From the NCBI GenBank assembly GCA_020631895.1, contig JACKGR010000003.1:49382-113381 (forward strand): a DNA stretch of 64,000 nt. Reading direction: 5' to 3'. This DNA is from Candidatus Nomurabacteria bacterium (GTDB lineage Bacteria; Patescibacteriota; Saccharimonadia; Saccharimonadales; UBA7683). The notes beneath the pieces are model-generated. The model saw only the letters and a list, made by a program, of their open reading frames with translations. It was not told the origin of the DNA and ran no database searches. A program made the position numbers and the translations under genes. Shown here piece after piece: positions 17,643 through 25,478 of this stretch. Position 1 is the first letter of the stretch. Every line of letters starts with the position of its first letter.

Positions 17643-19283
17643 ATGGAACGAGACTTTAATACCCCAACCGACAAGACTCCCGAGACTAAGTGGGACTTTT
17701 TTGAAGATTTGGATGACGAGGAAGATAAAAAAGATAATGACAAACCTCGTAAAAAGTGGTTCTCAGACGAGGAAGAACCTGACATTAAGGATAAAAAGCC
17801 TAATAAAAAAGTTGAAATTGAAAAAGATACTGAAAAAGAGCCTGTAAAAGATAGAGCAAAAAAGAGCATTGCTGAAACTGAGGAATTTGCCAAAATGACT
17901 CCTGAGCAGAAAAAGACAGCTCTAGCCAAAGAGTATGTCGAGAACCGATCAGAAGAACTCGAAGAGGAGCTTGAGAATGTACCTGAAGGGTCTCCAGAAG
18001 CAGTAGAGATTTCGGCCGATCTTGAACTTATTCAAGCCCTCAGCGATAAACTTGAAAACCCAGACATAATTGCTGACGATGCCGTTGAAGAAGCCTACCA
18101 GCAAATTATGGATCGTCTTGATGAGATTTTCAACGAAACCGAAGATGATGAGGAGCTACTCCCCGCGCTTGAGGAGGTTCCTGATGAAGCTGAAGCCTCA
18201 AAAGATGAAACTCCCTCAATATTTGCTCGCCCACGCTCAAAAACCAAAGCCAAGAAGACTGGACCCGACAAACATACTACAGACTCAGGAGGTTTATCAG
18301 CTAAGCCAAAAACAGAGAACCAACCTTCACCTGTCCCGAGGAGTAATGGACCCAAACTAAAAGAGGTCGTCCCTACATCGCCATTTCTAGCTCGGCAACG
18401 TCGTACGGGCAACCTAGCTGTATCAGAAGCAATGAACCAAATGTTATCACGCAAACCAGATCAGACTCCTGGAGAAATCAAAGAGTCTGAAATACCTATG
18501 AAGCCTAAGTTACCGGAGACTGAGACGCCTTCAATAACTTCTCAACCCGAACGATTTGTGAACCCAATAAAACGCTCCGTCGAAGAAAAAGAGCGACGTG
18601 TTCGCCAATTTGCCACAAAGCAAACACTAGGCGAGAACATTAGTGCTTCTATTTTTGATTCTTCCACACCTTCAGCCACCCCAGAATTTCAACCACCAGT
18701 ACCGATTGAATCTCTGAGACCGGTTAGTTATCAAGAGCGACCAACGACAACCCCAGCCCCTGAAAGAAGAGTTACTCCAGAGCAAAGTAGAGATTTAGCA
18801 CAATCATCAACAGAACAACTACTCCAAATTGCCGATAAGATTCGCGTTGACGGCACCACCCTACGCGCACTTTACGCTGATAATAAGATTGATCGTGGTG
18901 GGTTGACCAAAGTAATTAAAGAAGCTCTGAAGGGTGGAGACGTAAAAACCGCGTTATCCAAGGCAACTCTTGGAGCCGAGGCTCAGCGAGGACGTAAAAT
19001 CGAAATGCGACATGATGATCAAACCTTTGACGACGTCAAAGGCTACCATCAGACAACAGAGGCAGCCAAAGCCAGGACCGACAGAATCCTCGAATCACTC
19101 GACATGGTCAACCAAGCCAAAAATAATCCTACCAAATCAAGTCAAACTGAACCTGAAACCGATACTACAATACATGCAATGCAAAAAGCTCAGGCTGCCT
19201 CAAAAAAAGCCAAACTGGCATTTGTTGCAGTCATAGCATTAGCGGTAACAACAATAATTACCGCCCTACTCTTGGCTTTTTAA
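17643..19283 (+). CDS. Disordered, tail-anchored charged protein, orphan
   Basis: A 546-residue protein that is almost wholly low complexity: Asp/Glu/Lys-rich (1-120), a short helical part (LEEELENVPEGSPEAVEISA), Pro/Thr/Ser-rich linkers (180-380), a more ordered segment around 395-470 (QLLQIADKIRVDGTTLRALY), and one C-terminal hydrophobic helix (AFVAVIALAVTTIITALLLA) that would anchor it with the bulk in the cytoplasm. TATAAT at 17629-17634 lies too close (two bases) to the ATG at 17637 but eight bases from the ATG at 17643, hence this start. Function unknown. Confidence 0.75.
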   Translation: MERDFNTPTDKTPETKWDFFEDLDDEEDKKDNDKPRKKWFSDEEEPDIKDKKPNKKVEIEKDTEKEPVKDRAKKSIAETEEFAKMTPEQKKTALAKEYVENRSEELEEELENVPEGSPEAVEISADLELIQALSDKLENPDIIADDAVEEAYQQIMDRLDEIFNETEDDEELLPALEEVPDEAEASKDETPSIFARPRSKTKAKKTGPDKHTTDSGGLSAKPKTENQPSPVPRSNGPKLKEVVPTSPFLARQRRTGNLAVSEAMNQMLSRKPDQTPGEIKESEIPMKPKLPETETPSITSQPERFVNPIKRSVEEKERRVRQFATKQTLGENISASIFDSSTPSATPEFQPPVPIESLRPVSYQERPTTTPAPERRVTPEQSRDLAQSSTEQLLQIADKIRVDGTTLRALYADNKIDRGGLTKVIKEALKGGDVKTALSKATLGAEAQRGRKIEMRHDDQTFDDVKGYHQTTEAAKARTDRILESLDMVNQAKNNPTKSSQTEPETDTTIHAMQKAQAASKKAKLAFVAVIALAVTTIITALLLAF

Positions 19284-19293
19284 GATTATCTGG

Positions 19294-19950
19294 TTATCTA
19301 AATGGAACTTGATTGTAGTCAATTTCTTCACCATGTGGCAAGCTTTCATCACGTATATGCTTGGGCGATCGATTAAACTCTTTCCATGCATTTGCCGCAG
19401 ATTTTGTAGTTCCCTTATCATCAATTACTTTATGATAACCCCCATTACCACCGTGATCATATGTAGTAGAAGTTGTACCAGGTATTACAGATGTAATTAC
19501 TCCTTCTTTAGAAATTTCACTAGTTTCATAAGTGAATTTTTCAGTAGCCAAATCAATATCATCTACTGTATTTGAACTTTCTACCTCATCCTTTAATTCA
19601 CTTTCTGCAACAGCAGTTTGCCTGGCTTTTTCTTCGGCAATTGCTCCAGTTGTATTGGCCCATTTCTCCATCTCTAACATTCTGGCTTTTTTTGCCTCAA
19701 TCTCTTTGATTTCGTCCTCCGTAGGTGCCATCTCTTCAGCTATTCTTTCCTGTTCGGCGCGCTCATCGATTGCCCTTTTATGCTCTTCCTCTGTTGCTCT
19801 GATCTTATCAGCATCTCTTTCTGCAAACTCAGCTCTTTTTAATGCTGCCAAAGTTAGTGCATCTACTGAGCCATCCAAAGCAGATTCCCCTTGTCCTGAT
19901 AAGGCATCCGCTTTTTCGTTAGTTGCTGGTGTATTTGTTTCGTATGTCAT
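19294..19950 (-). CDS. Hypothetical coiled-coil protein, orphan
   Basis: A 218-residue hydrophilic protein. Residues 40-125 form a Glu/Lys/Ala-rich predicted coiled coil (RAEFAERDADKIRATEEEHK, MLEMEKWANTTGAIAEEK). The C-terminal third is Gly/Tyr/His-rich. No signal, no membrane span, no family recognised. AAAGGAATT precedes the ATG. It follows the 177-residue gene by 23 bp and is probably co-transcribed with it. Confidence 0.68.
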   Translation of the reverse strand: MTYETNTPATNEKADALSGQGESALDGSVDALTLAALKRAEFAERDADKIRATEEEHKRAIDERAEQERIAEEMAPTEDEIKEIEAKKARMLEMEKWANTTGAIAEEKARQTAVAESELKDEVESSNTVDDIDLATEKFTYETSEISKEGVITSVIPGTTSTTYDHGGNGGYHKVIDDKGTTKSAANAWKEFNRSPKHIRDESLPHGEEIDYNQVPFR

Positions 19951-19973
19951 ATTAATTCCTTTATTATTACTTT

Positions 19974-20507
19974 CTATTTTGCCTCACGCTGACGACTCTC
20001 ACCTTTTTGAACTGCATTCCTAACTTGGGCTAACTTAGTAGCCGTATCAGATACTACCGAATCTAAACCACTTGGGTCTGAGTTCCCTTCCTTTGGATAA
20101 ATTCTCTGAGGATAACCATAATGTTTATTGGCATAAACAATATTACGAGAATCTGGATGTCCAACTGCATATTCTCCAGTCAATGAACCCTGTTCCGCTG
20201 GTTGCGAATCTGTTTCGCCACTCGGTGATGGGTTTCTATATCTAGTAACCGACGCATCTGTTTGGCGCCAATAATAAGGATTTTGTACGTCCTTACTTTC
20301 CCCAACGATTAGCAAATCGTGCATGCTATCTGAATTCTCTGGATGACCTACTTTGAAGCCTCCCTCACCAGAAGCCCTATGCTCTAGATCAACTTTCGAT
20401 GCACGATCAATAAGCTTGTCAGCTATACGACCAATTTGCTCACCGTATTCCTCGGCGGACTTTGGATGTTTCTTTTCTGAAGCTGTTTTTGATATAGATT
20501 CACGCAT
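19974..20507 (-). CDS. Hypothetical hydrophilic protein, orphan
   Basis: A 177-residue protein, basic and acidic patches mixed, not recognised. Two similar segments contain VGHPENSD and VGHPDSRN, each followed by a Tyr-rich stretch (NPYYWRQ; YANKHYGYPQRIYP), which suggests an internal repeat of about 65 residues. No signal peptide or membrane segment. It is driven by a consensus promoter and heads a two-gene unit. Confidence 0.68.
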   Translation of the reverse strand: MRESISKTASEKKHPKSAEEYGEQIGRIADKLIDRASKVDLEHRASGEGGFKVGHPENSDSMHDLLIVGESKDVQNPYYWRQTDASVTRYRNPSPSGETDSQPAEQGSLTGEYAVGHPDSRNIVYANKHYGYPQRIYPKEGNSDPSGLDSVVSDTATKLAQVRNAVQKGESRQREAK

Positions 20508-20549
20508 TTTGTATTTGTTTTACATTTTGATATTTTAGAAACTAGTTCG

Positions 20550-20578
20550 ATAATACATCATGCTTGTGCTTTTGTCAA
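20550..20578 (-). promoter_or_regulatory. Sigma-70 promoter of the 19974-20507 gene
   Basis: Read on the minus strand: TTGACA (20578-20573), 17-bp spacer, TATTAT (20555-20550). A leader of about 35 bases precedes the ATG. Confidence 0.85.
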
Positions 20579-20599
20579 GTGTATTTTTATATCTTAATC

Positions 20600-22261
20600 T
20601 TAGCTAGGAGACACTTCAACCACTGTGCCGCCCAGTGATTTTGTAAAGTATGAATCGTGTGAGATGTAGAGTATAGAACCGTGATATTGGCCTAGCGCAT
20701 CCTCTAACTCCTCTATGCTCGGTAAATCAAGGTGATTAGTCGGCTCATCTAATATCAGCATCTGGGGGTCTCCGGCTAGCATACTAATAAGCTGAAAACG
20801 CGCTTTCTGGCCACCGCTTAACTTTGATAACTGCATTTGCGCGTCAGTATGAGGATTAAATAAATAATCACTGAGCAGTTGTTTTATCTTCTCGTCAGTT
20901 ATCGGTAAGCCCCGAGATAAGTACAAAGTCTCAATTGCGTCACTGAGTTTTGCGTCTAAATACTTTGAGCTAATTTCTTGTTCATAAACCCCAATACGAA
21001 CACCTTTTTCATGTTCGATTGTTCCTGAGAATATTTTTGCATCAGGCTTATTACCAGATACGGTATCAAGTATAGTTCTAACGATTGTAGTTTTTCCGGC
21101 TCCGTTTCTACCCTTAAGCTCAACCTTTGCCCCGAGTCTTTGCTCAAAAGAAACTGGAGCAAATAATGACTCGTCTTTGTAGCCCAGGCCAAGGTTATCA
21201 ACTTTAAGAATCACGCGCTCACTCTTATCAGTCGATATTTTCGTCCGTACTCTAATGTTGCGAGCCTTATGCTCCTGGTATGATTCGCTCAGTTTAGTAC
21301 CAAGATCACCAGCAGATTCACGGTCAATCCAGAAGGTTGGCTTCTCAAGCTCTTGTAGCTCGGCTAACTCTTTTGTGGCTTTGGTTTCAAGTGATTTAAA
21401 CCGCTGAATTGTGCCTGGATCACGTGCTCTCTCCTTCAGGCGTCGGAACCTAACGATATCACTCTTTAGATTTGTAATTCTTCTCTGTGTGTTCTCAAAT
21501 TCATTAACCTCTGAGCTGATATTTTGTGTATTAGATTTAAGATAATCCTTATAATTACCTTTAAAACTGAAGGCTCGCCCATCCCTTATTTCAATAATTC
21601 TATCAACCTCACCCAGAACGTCTCGATCGTGCGTAATTACCACCACAGCCTCATCAGCAGACTTTAACCAATTAATAAAAGAAGCCTTTGCAACGTAATC
21701 CATGTGGTTAGTTGGCTCGTCAATAAGTGCAAGATCAGCACGTGATCTTTGAACTTTTACTAGCTCAACCATCCGTTTCTGCCCACCACTTAGACTGCCA
21801 AGAGTTACATTACTAACATCAATGCTAAGCTGATAATCAGCTAACTCGCGGTTAACGTCATTCTCGATCTCGTAGTAGCCGAGGTCATTAAATCGCTCTA
21901 AAGCGTCGCTGTATTGCTGCAATTTATGTTTACTCTCACCCATTATCTCTGGGTATGTCTCTAATATGTGATGAAGTTCACCATACTCTGGTAAATCAGC
22001 CAGGATGTAATCCAAGACTGTCATATCTTCATAGCCGTGATGCTCTTGCCGGCTCGACACCATAACAATATTCTTGCCCAGATCAATTTCTCCGTCATAA
22101 TCAGAATCAAGACCGGTCATAAGATTAAATAGGGTCGATTTACCAGTTCCGTTGCGCCCAATCAGCCCAAGTTTCTCACCTTTCTCAATTCGAATAGAGA
22201 GATCTTTATAGAGCTCATTACTACCAAAACTCTTATTGGCTATCTTAATATTTGCTATCAT
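20600..22261 (-). CDS. ABC-F family ATPase
   Basis: A 553-residue soluble protein with two ABC nucleotide-binding domains in tandem and no membrane segments. Walker A motifs are GRNGTGKS (near 36) and GRNGAGKT (near 385); signatures are LSGGQKRM and LSGGQKAR; Walker B segments are DLALIDEPTNH and QMLILDEPTNH. ABC-F proteins act on the ribosome E site, as housekeeping factors or antibiotic-resistance ribosome-protection factors. The linker between domains (about 240-290) is charged. A structured leader upstream hints at regulated expression. Confidence 0.92.
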   Translation of the reverse strand: MIANIKIANKSFGSNELYKDLSIRIEKGEKLGLIGRNGTGKSTLFNLMTGLDSDYDGEIDLGKNIVMVSSRQEHHGYEDMTVLDYILADLPEYGELHHILETYPEIMGESKHKLQQYSDALERFNDLGYYEIENDVNRELADYQLSIDVSNVTLGSLSGGQKRMVELVKVQRSRADLALIDEPTNHMDYVAKASFINWLKSADEAVVVITHDRDVLGEVDRIIEIRDGRAFSFKGNYKDYLKSNTQNISSEVNEFENTQRRITNLKSDIVRFRRLKERARDPGTIQRFKSLETKATKELAELQELEKPTFWIDRESAGDLGTKLSESYQEHKARNIRVRTKISTDKSERVILKVDNLGLGYKDESLFAPVSFEQRLGAKVELKGRNGAGKTTIVRTILDTVSGNKPDAKIFSGTIEHEKGVRIGVYEQEISSKYLDAKLSDAIETLYLSRGLPITDEKIKQLLSDYLFNPHTDAQMQLSKLSGGQKARFQLISMLAGDPQMLILDEPTNHLDLPSIEELEDALGQYHGSILYISHDSYFTKSLGGTVVEVSPS

Positions 22262-22283
22262 CAGTTTCTCTTATTCTTTGATT

Positions 22284-22350
22284 AAGTAAATGAAATTCAT
22301 TGTCCCGCTAGATTAGTGGGCCCAATTAGTTGTCTGAATTTTACCAACTA
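22284..22350 (-). promoter_or_regulatory. Structured leader upstream of the ABC-F gene
   Basis: Between the terminator at 22350-22389 and the ABC-F start there are nested repeats on the minus strand: TTAGTTG pairs with CAACTAA around a 12-base loop, followed by a GGGCCC core and a CCC...GGG pairing. A terminator followed by alternative stems ahead of an ABC-F gene resembles attenuation leaders of antibiotic-responsive ABC-F genes. That reading is inference. Confidence 0.4.
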
Positions 22351-22389
22351 AAAAAATGCTCATTGTTTTTAGTATAACAGATGAGCATT
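22350..22389 (-). terminator. Rho-independent terminator / attenuator
   Basis: On the minus strand AATGCTCA and TGAGCATT pair (8 bp) around a 19-base loop and run straight into seven T. It ends transcripts of the 446-residue orphan gene and could also act as an attenuator for the ABC-F gene, because TTATACT inside the loop resembles a -10. Confidence 0.75.
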
Positions 22390-22466
22390 ATCAACCTTAC
22401 TAATCAATACGTTTGGTAGTATAAAATTATAAACTTTTTTATTTTATTAAATATTGAGGTTCCGTT

Positions 22467-23807
22467 TTATATAATGTCGCGTGCAATCATCGCTTCTACT
22501 ACCGAACGTGCGTAGATATCTAACATCGAAAACTCATTTGCGCTATCTGTAGCAAGAGAAGCTGGACAGCCCAATGTCTCGCCAAATAATCCATTCTCTG
22601 GCTTTGGCGGCAAGCCCTCAATAGTTACCCCGTCTGGACTTCTATGAATATATTCTTTTAAAGATTGACTCGGTGTATCAACCACAGAGTGAATATGACC
22701 AAGGTTAAATCCTCTAATCTTGAGCGCAGAATTCAACGCGTTTAGGGTGAACTGACGCTTACTCTCCTTGTCAGAGTCCTTTCGGTCAGAAAGTTCAATC
22801 TGAACTTCTCTCACTACATCCTCAAATACAGTTCTAATTGTTGGCCCACCTTGAGAAACAGTTTCACCAATTGTTTTAGGAAACGTAGTACCTTTGAAAT
22901 TCTCAGATATTTGTAAATAACGTTCAGCAACTCTTTCAAGATTACCGGGATGCTGGTCAATTTTCTGACCAACTGATTTGAACAATTCCTCAATATCATC
23001 AAACAGTCCCTCAATCTTATCGGGTTTATCAGATTGAGATTCAAATTTAAACTCAAAAGCAGGCTGCGAATCCGAATCTGTAGATAACTCTTCAACTAAA
23101 CTACCCGTCGCTTCTTTGATTACTGCAGCCGCTATGGCCGTGCGCTCTGCCTTATGTTCAACGTATTTATTAGGTAGGGTCTCTTCATCCCGCTCTCGAT
23201 TGGTAACCATTATACCGTGTAAACTCTCTGTTTCAGATTCGCCATTAGCAATTAGTTGTTCAATTACTTTCTTTACTTTTTTCTTATTGCTTTTAATCCT
23301 GTTGCCGGGATGTTCAGGTTGCTCTACATCTACCTCGGCTACATTGGCTTCTGCATTATCTCCAGAACTCGTGGACATATCTGTAAGATTGTATTTTCTC
23401 TCAAGATGCGATTTGAGATCATCAATAAATTCTGGTCTAAGAGGCAAAACCTCAATATCATCAGCAAATCTATTATCAAACTCATTTATCTCGGATTCAG
23501 CCTCAGCTATAATCTCAGATTGTTTCACCCGGGCTTCATTGCCCCCCTCATCATCTGACTCAATACCCATTTCAGTTAAAACAAGCTTCTCGAACGCGTC
23601 ATCAAACCTGTCTAGGATATCCTCAGTTGCACCAAAATTTCCAACTTCAGACATCCACCAATCTGGGGTAATCTCGAAGCCAGTGATCTGTTGAACTGCA
23701 ATTACTGCGTCATTAATATCTCCAGCGAAAATTTCACGAGATTTTGGTATTTCTAGTACTTTTATTTGTTTTTCTGGATTTTGAGATTGTGCTTCATGTG
23801 CGACCAT
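22467..23807 (-). CDS. Hypothetical acidic soluble protein, orphan
   Basis: A 446-residue Asp/Glu-rich protein, no signal or membrane segment, not recognised. An N-terminal helical region (30-150) is followed by a Lys-rich patch (IKSNKKKVKKVIEQL), a linker, and a C-terminal part (about 270-446) with more regular hydrophobic spacing (GLFDDIEELFKSVGQK, FTLNALNSALKIRGFNLG). AAGGATAAG precedes the ATG and a TTGACA promoter lies further upstream. A terminator follows the gene, so it is monocistronic. Confidence 0.7.
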   Translation of the reverse strand: MVAHEAQSQNPEKQIKVLEIPKSREIFAGDINDAVIAVQQITGFEITPDWWMSEVGNFGATEDILDRFDDAFEKLVLTEMGIESDDEGGNEARVKQSEIIAEAESEINEFDNRFADDIEVLPLRPEFIDDLKSHLERKYNLTDMSTSSGDNAEANVAEVDVEQPEHPGNRIKSNKKKVKKVIEQLIANGESETESLHGIMVTNRERDEETLPNKYVEHKAERTAIAAAVIKEATGSLVEELSTDSDSQPAFEFKFESQSDKPDKIEGLFDDIEELFKSVGQKIDQHPGNLERVAERYLQISENFKGTTFPKTIGETVSQGGPTIRTVFEDVVREVQIELSDRKDSDKESKRQFTLNALNSALKIRGFNLGHIHSVVDTPSQSLKEYIHRSPDGVTIEGLPPKPENGLFGETLGCPASLATDSANEFSMLDIYARSVVEAMIARDII

Positions 23808-23833
23808 GATACTTATCCTTGTCTACATCAATT

Positions 23834-23863
23834 ACTATAGCATAAAATATACTATTTTGTCAA
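23834..23863 (-). promoter_or_regulatory. Sigma-70 promoter of the 22467-23807 gene
   Basis: Read on the minus strand: TTGACA (23863-23858), 18-bp spacer, TATAGT (23839-23834), followed by a 26-base leader with a Shine-Dalgarno. Confidence 0.82.
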
Positions 23864-23888
23864 TATATAATCGACTCGTCCGCGTTAT

Positions 23889-24749
23889 TTAAGTGAAAGA
23901 GAGCTTTTTTTGTTCTTGTTGAATAATCTCTAAATCCTCTTTATCAATCTTGTCGGGTTGCTCATCCATAAGTTGGTTCAAATAAGTAATCACAGCGTTA
24001 AGTTCTTGTTTAGTAAGATTCTGGGTCATCTCGCCATACCGATTTATCTTCATTGTACGAGCAGTGCGTTTAGTATCACCTGAGGCATAATAAACACCCT
24101 TATTGCTGAGACCTTTATTTAAAACTTGTACTCTGTAGAAATCTTTATCTGAGTTTGGAATATCGACGGTTAGCATAGTTCCTGTTCCTGTATGGAGTTC
24201 TAAGAGCTCTACATTTACACTTTTAACAGATTGACTAGGGCTAACTTCAATTCTTATAATCGGTAAATTAGCCGACTCTGCATATTTTATAAGCTCTTCG
24301 TTTTTATGGGCTGAGCCAAGAAGTTTGCCGTCTTTAGTCTGTTTTAAAAGAATCCCGATAGGTTTTTTGCAGATACTAAATCTGATATCTACTTGGTTAT
24401 ATTCACTTGGCGGGCTCTTAGTAAGAATAGATTCAATCGAATCCATCTGGCCTGGCTGAATCTCCCCGCCGACGTCAATTCTTGAAATGCCAGTAACTGC
24501 TCTTGGTGCGGGCTCAGCTACTACCAGACCTCCCCAGCCTAAGAATGTACCTTGATGGTTATTGCTAATCAAGCTCGTCATCAACCTTCGATCATCTTTT
24601 GTTTTGGAGCCCATTTCCATTGCTCTCTGCTCAACAGCGCCAAGAACAACGTGCACCAAGAATCTATACTCCTCGTCTGAGCTATACACCTTATCTGATG
24701 GCTTGGTTAACTTAAAATTTAACTGATCACCTCTGTTGACTAACGCCAT
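23889..24749 (-). CDS. Hypothetical protein
   Basis: A 286-residue soluble protein not recognised by eye. It is mixed alpha/beta with strands such as VDIRFSICKKPIGILL and IIRIEVSPSQSVKSVNVELL and a charged helical tail. No signal peptide. A GGAG Shine-Dalgarno lies before the ATG, and TATAAT near the end of truB could be its own promoter. It lies 24 bp downstream of truB. Confidence 0.65.
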   Translation of the reverse strand: MALVNRGDQLNFKLTKPSDKVYSSDEEYRFLVHVVLGAVEQRAMEMGSKTKDDRRLMTSLISNNHQGTFLGWGGLVVAEPAPRAVTGISRIDVGGEIQPGQMDSIESILTKSPPSEYNQVDIRFSICKKPIGILLKQTKDGKLLGSAHKNEELIKYAESANLPIIRIEVSPSQSVKSVNVELLELHTGTGTMLTVDIPNSDKDFYRVQVLNKGLSNKGVYYASGDTKRTARTMKINRYGEMTQNLTKQELNAVITYLNQLMDEQPDKIDKEDLEIIQQEQKKLSFT

Positions 24750-24773
24750 GAAAAACTCCTAAAACTATACAAA

Positions 24774-25454
24774 TTATACTATTTTATCGATTAAAAGAGA
24801 GTCTGAGATGTTAAACTCTCCAACTCTAGTTCGTCTCAGTTGGAGGCAGTATGCCCCGCTCTTAAGAGCTTGGCCAAGGTCTTCAACGAGAGCTCTTATA
24901 TAAGTTCCACTACTAACGTCGCAAACACACTTTAAATAAGGGTAATTGTATTCTAAAAGCTCAAGTCGTGAGATAAATACCTGTCTAGATGGAATTTGGA
25001 TCTCTTTACCCTCGCGCGCTAGCTTATATGCTCTCTGCCCATTTATTTTAATTGCTGAAAAAGCCGGTGGTACTTGGCTAATCTCGCCCAAAAATTTTGA
25101 TAATACATTTAAAACTTCGTCTTTTGTTGGTATTTCGTCCGATACCTGCGATATTTCACCCTCAGTATCGCCCGTCGAACTAACTGCACCCAATTTTGCG
25201 GTGAATTCATATGTTTTATTAAGCTTAAGAAACTCATCTGCTCTTTTACAGGCATCGCCAATCAATATGATAAGTAGTCCGGTTGCAAACGGGTCCAGAG
25301 TGCCCGCATGACCTACTCGGAGCTGTCTTTTTGTTGGTTTGATGGCACGATTCTGAAAATTCGCCCTAATCTTACCTCGAATTTTTGCCACTACATCAAA
25401 ACTCGTCCATCCCTCTGGCTTATCAACTAGCAAAATATCATTCTCGATCTTCAT
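24774..25454 (-). CDS. truB: tRNA pseudouridine-55 synthase TruB
   Basis: A 226-residue TruB making pseudouridine 55 in the T arm of tRNA. The catalytic motif GHAGTLDPFATG is present with its Asp near residue 56, as are VDKPEGWTSFDV at the N-terminus and the SSGTYIRALVEDLG motif. The protein stops after the catalytic domain, without the C-terminal PUA domain of E. coli TruB. TATACT lies eight bases before the ATG, suggesting a leaderless start. A DHH-like gene lies just upstream, as in many bacterial infB-rbfA-nrnA-truB clusters. Confidence 0.95.
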   Translation of the reverse strand: MKIENDILLVDKPEGWTSFDVVAKIRGKIRANFQNRAIKPTKRQLRVGHAGTLDPFATGLLIILIGDACKRADEFLKLNKTYEFTAKLGAVSSTGDTEGEISQVSDEIPTKDEVLNVLSKFLGEISQVPPAFSAIKINGQRAYKLAREGKEIQIPSRQVFISRLELLEYNYPYLKCVCDVSSGTYIRALVEDLGQALKSGAYCLQLRRTRVGEFNISDSLLIDKIV

Positions 25455-25478
25455 TAACTGACAGTATAACCTAGGACC

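Noticed and set aside
17561..17929. N-terminal extension of the 16835-17560 gene to 17929
   Set aside because: The promoter lies inside this stretch, the translation is Ser/Phe-rich shadow sequence, and it is antisense to the start of the gene at 17643.
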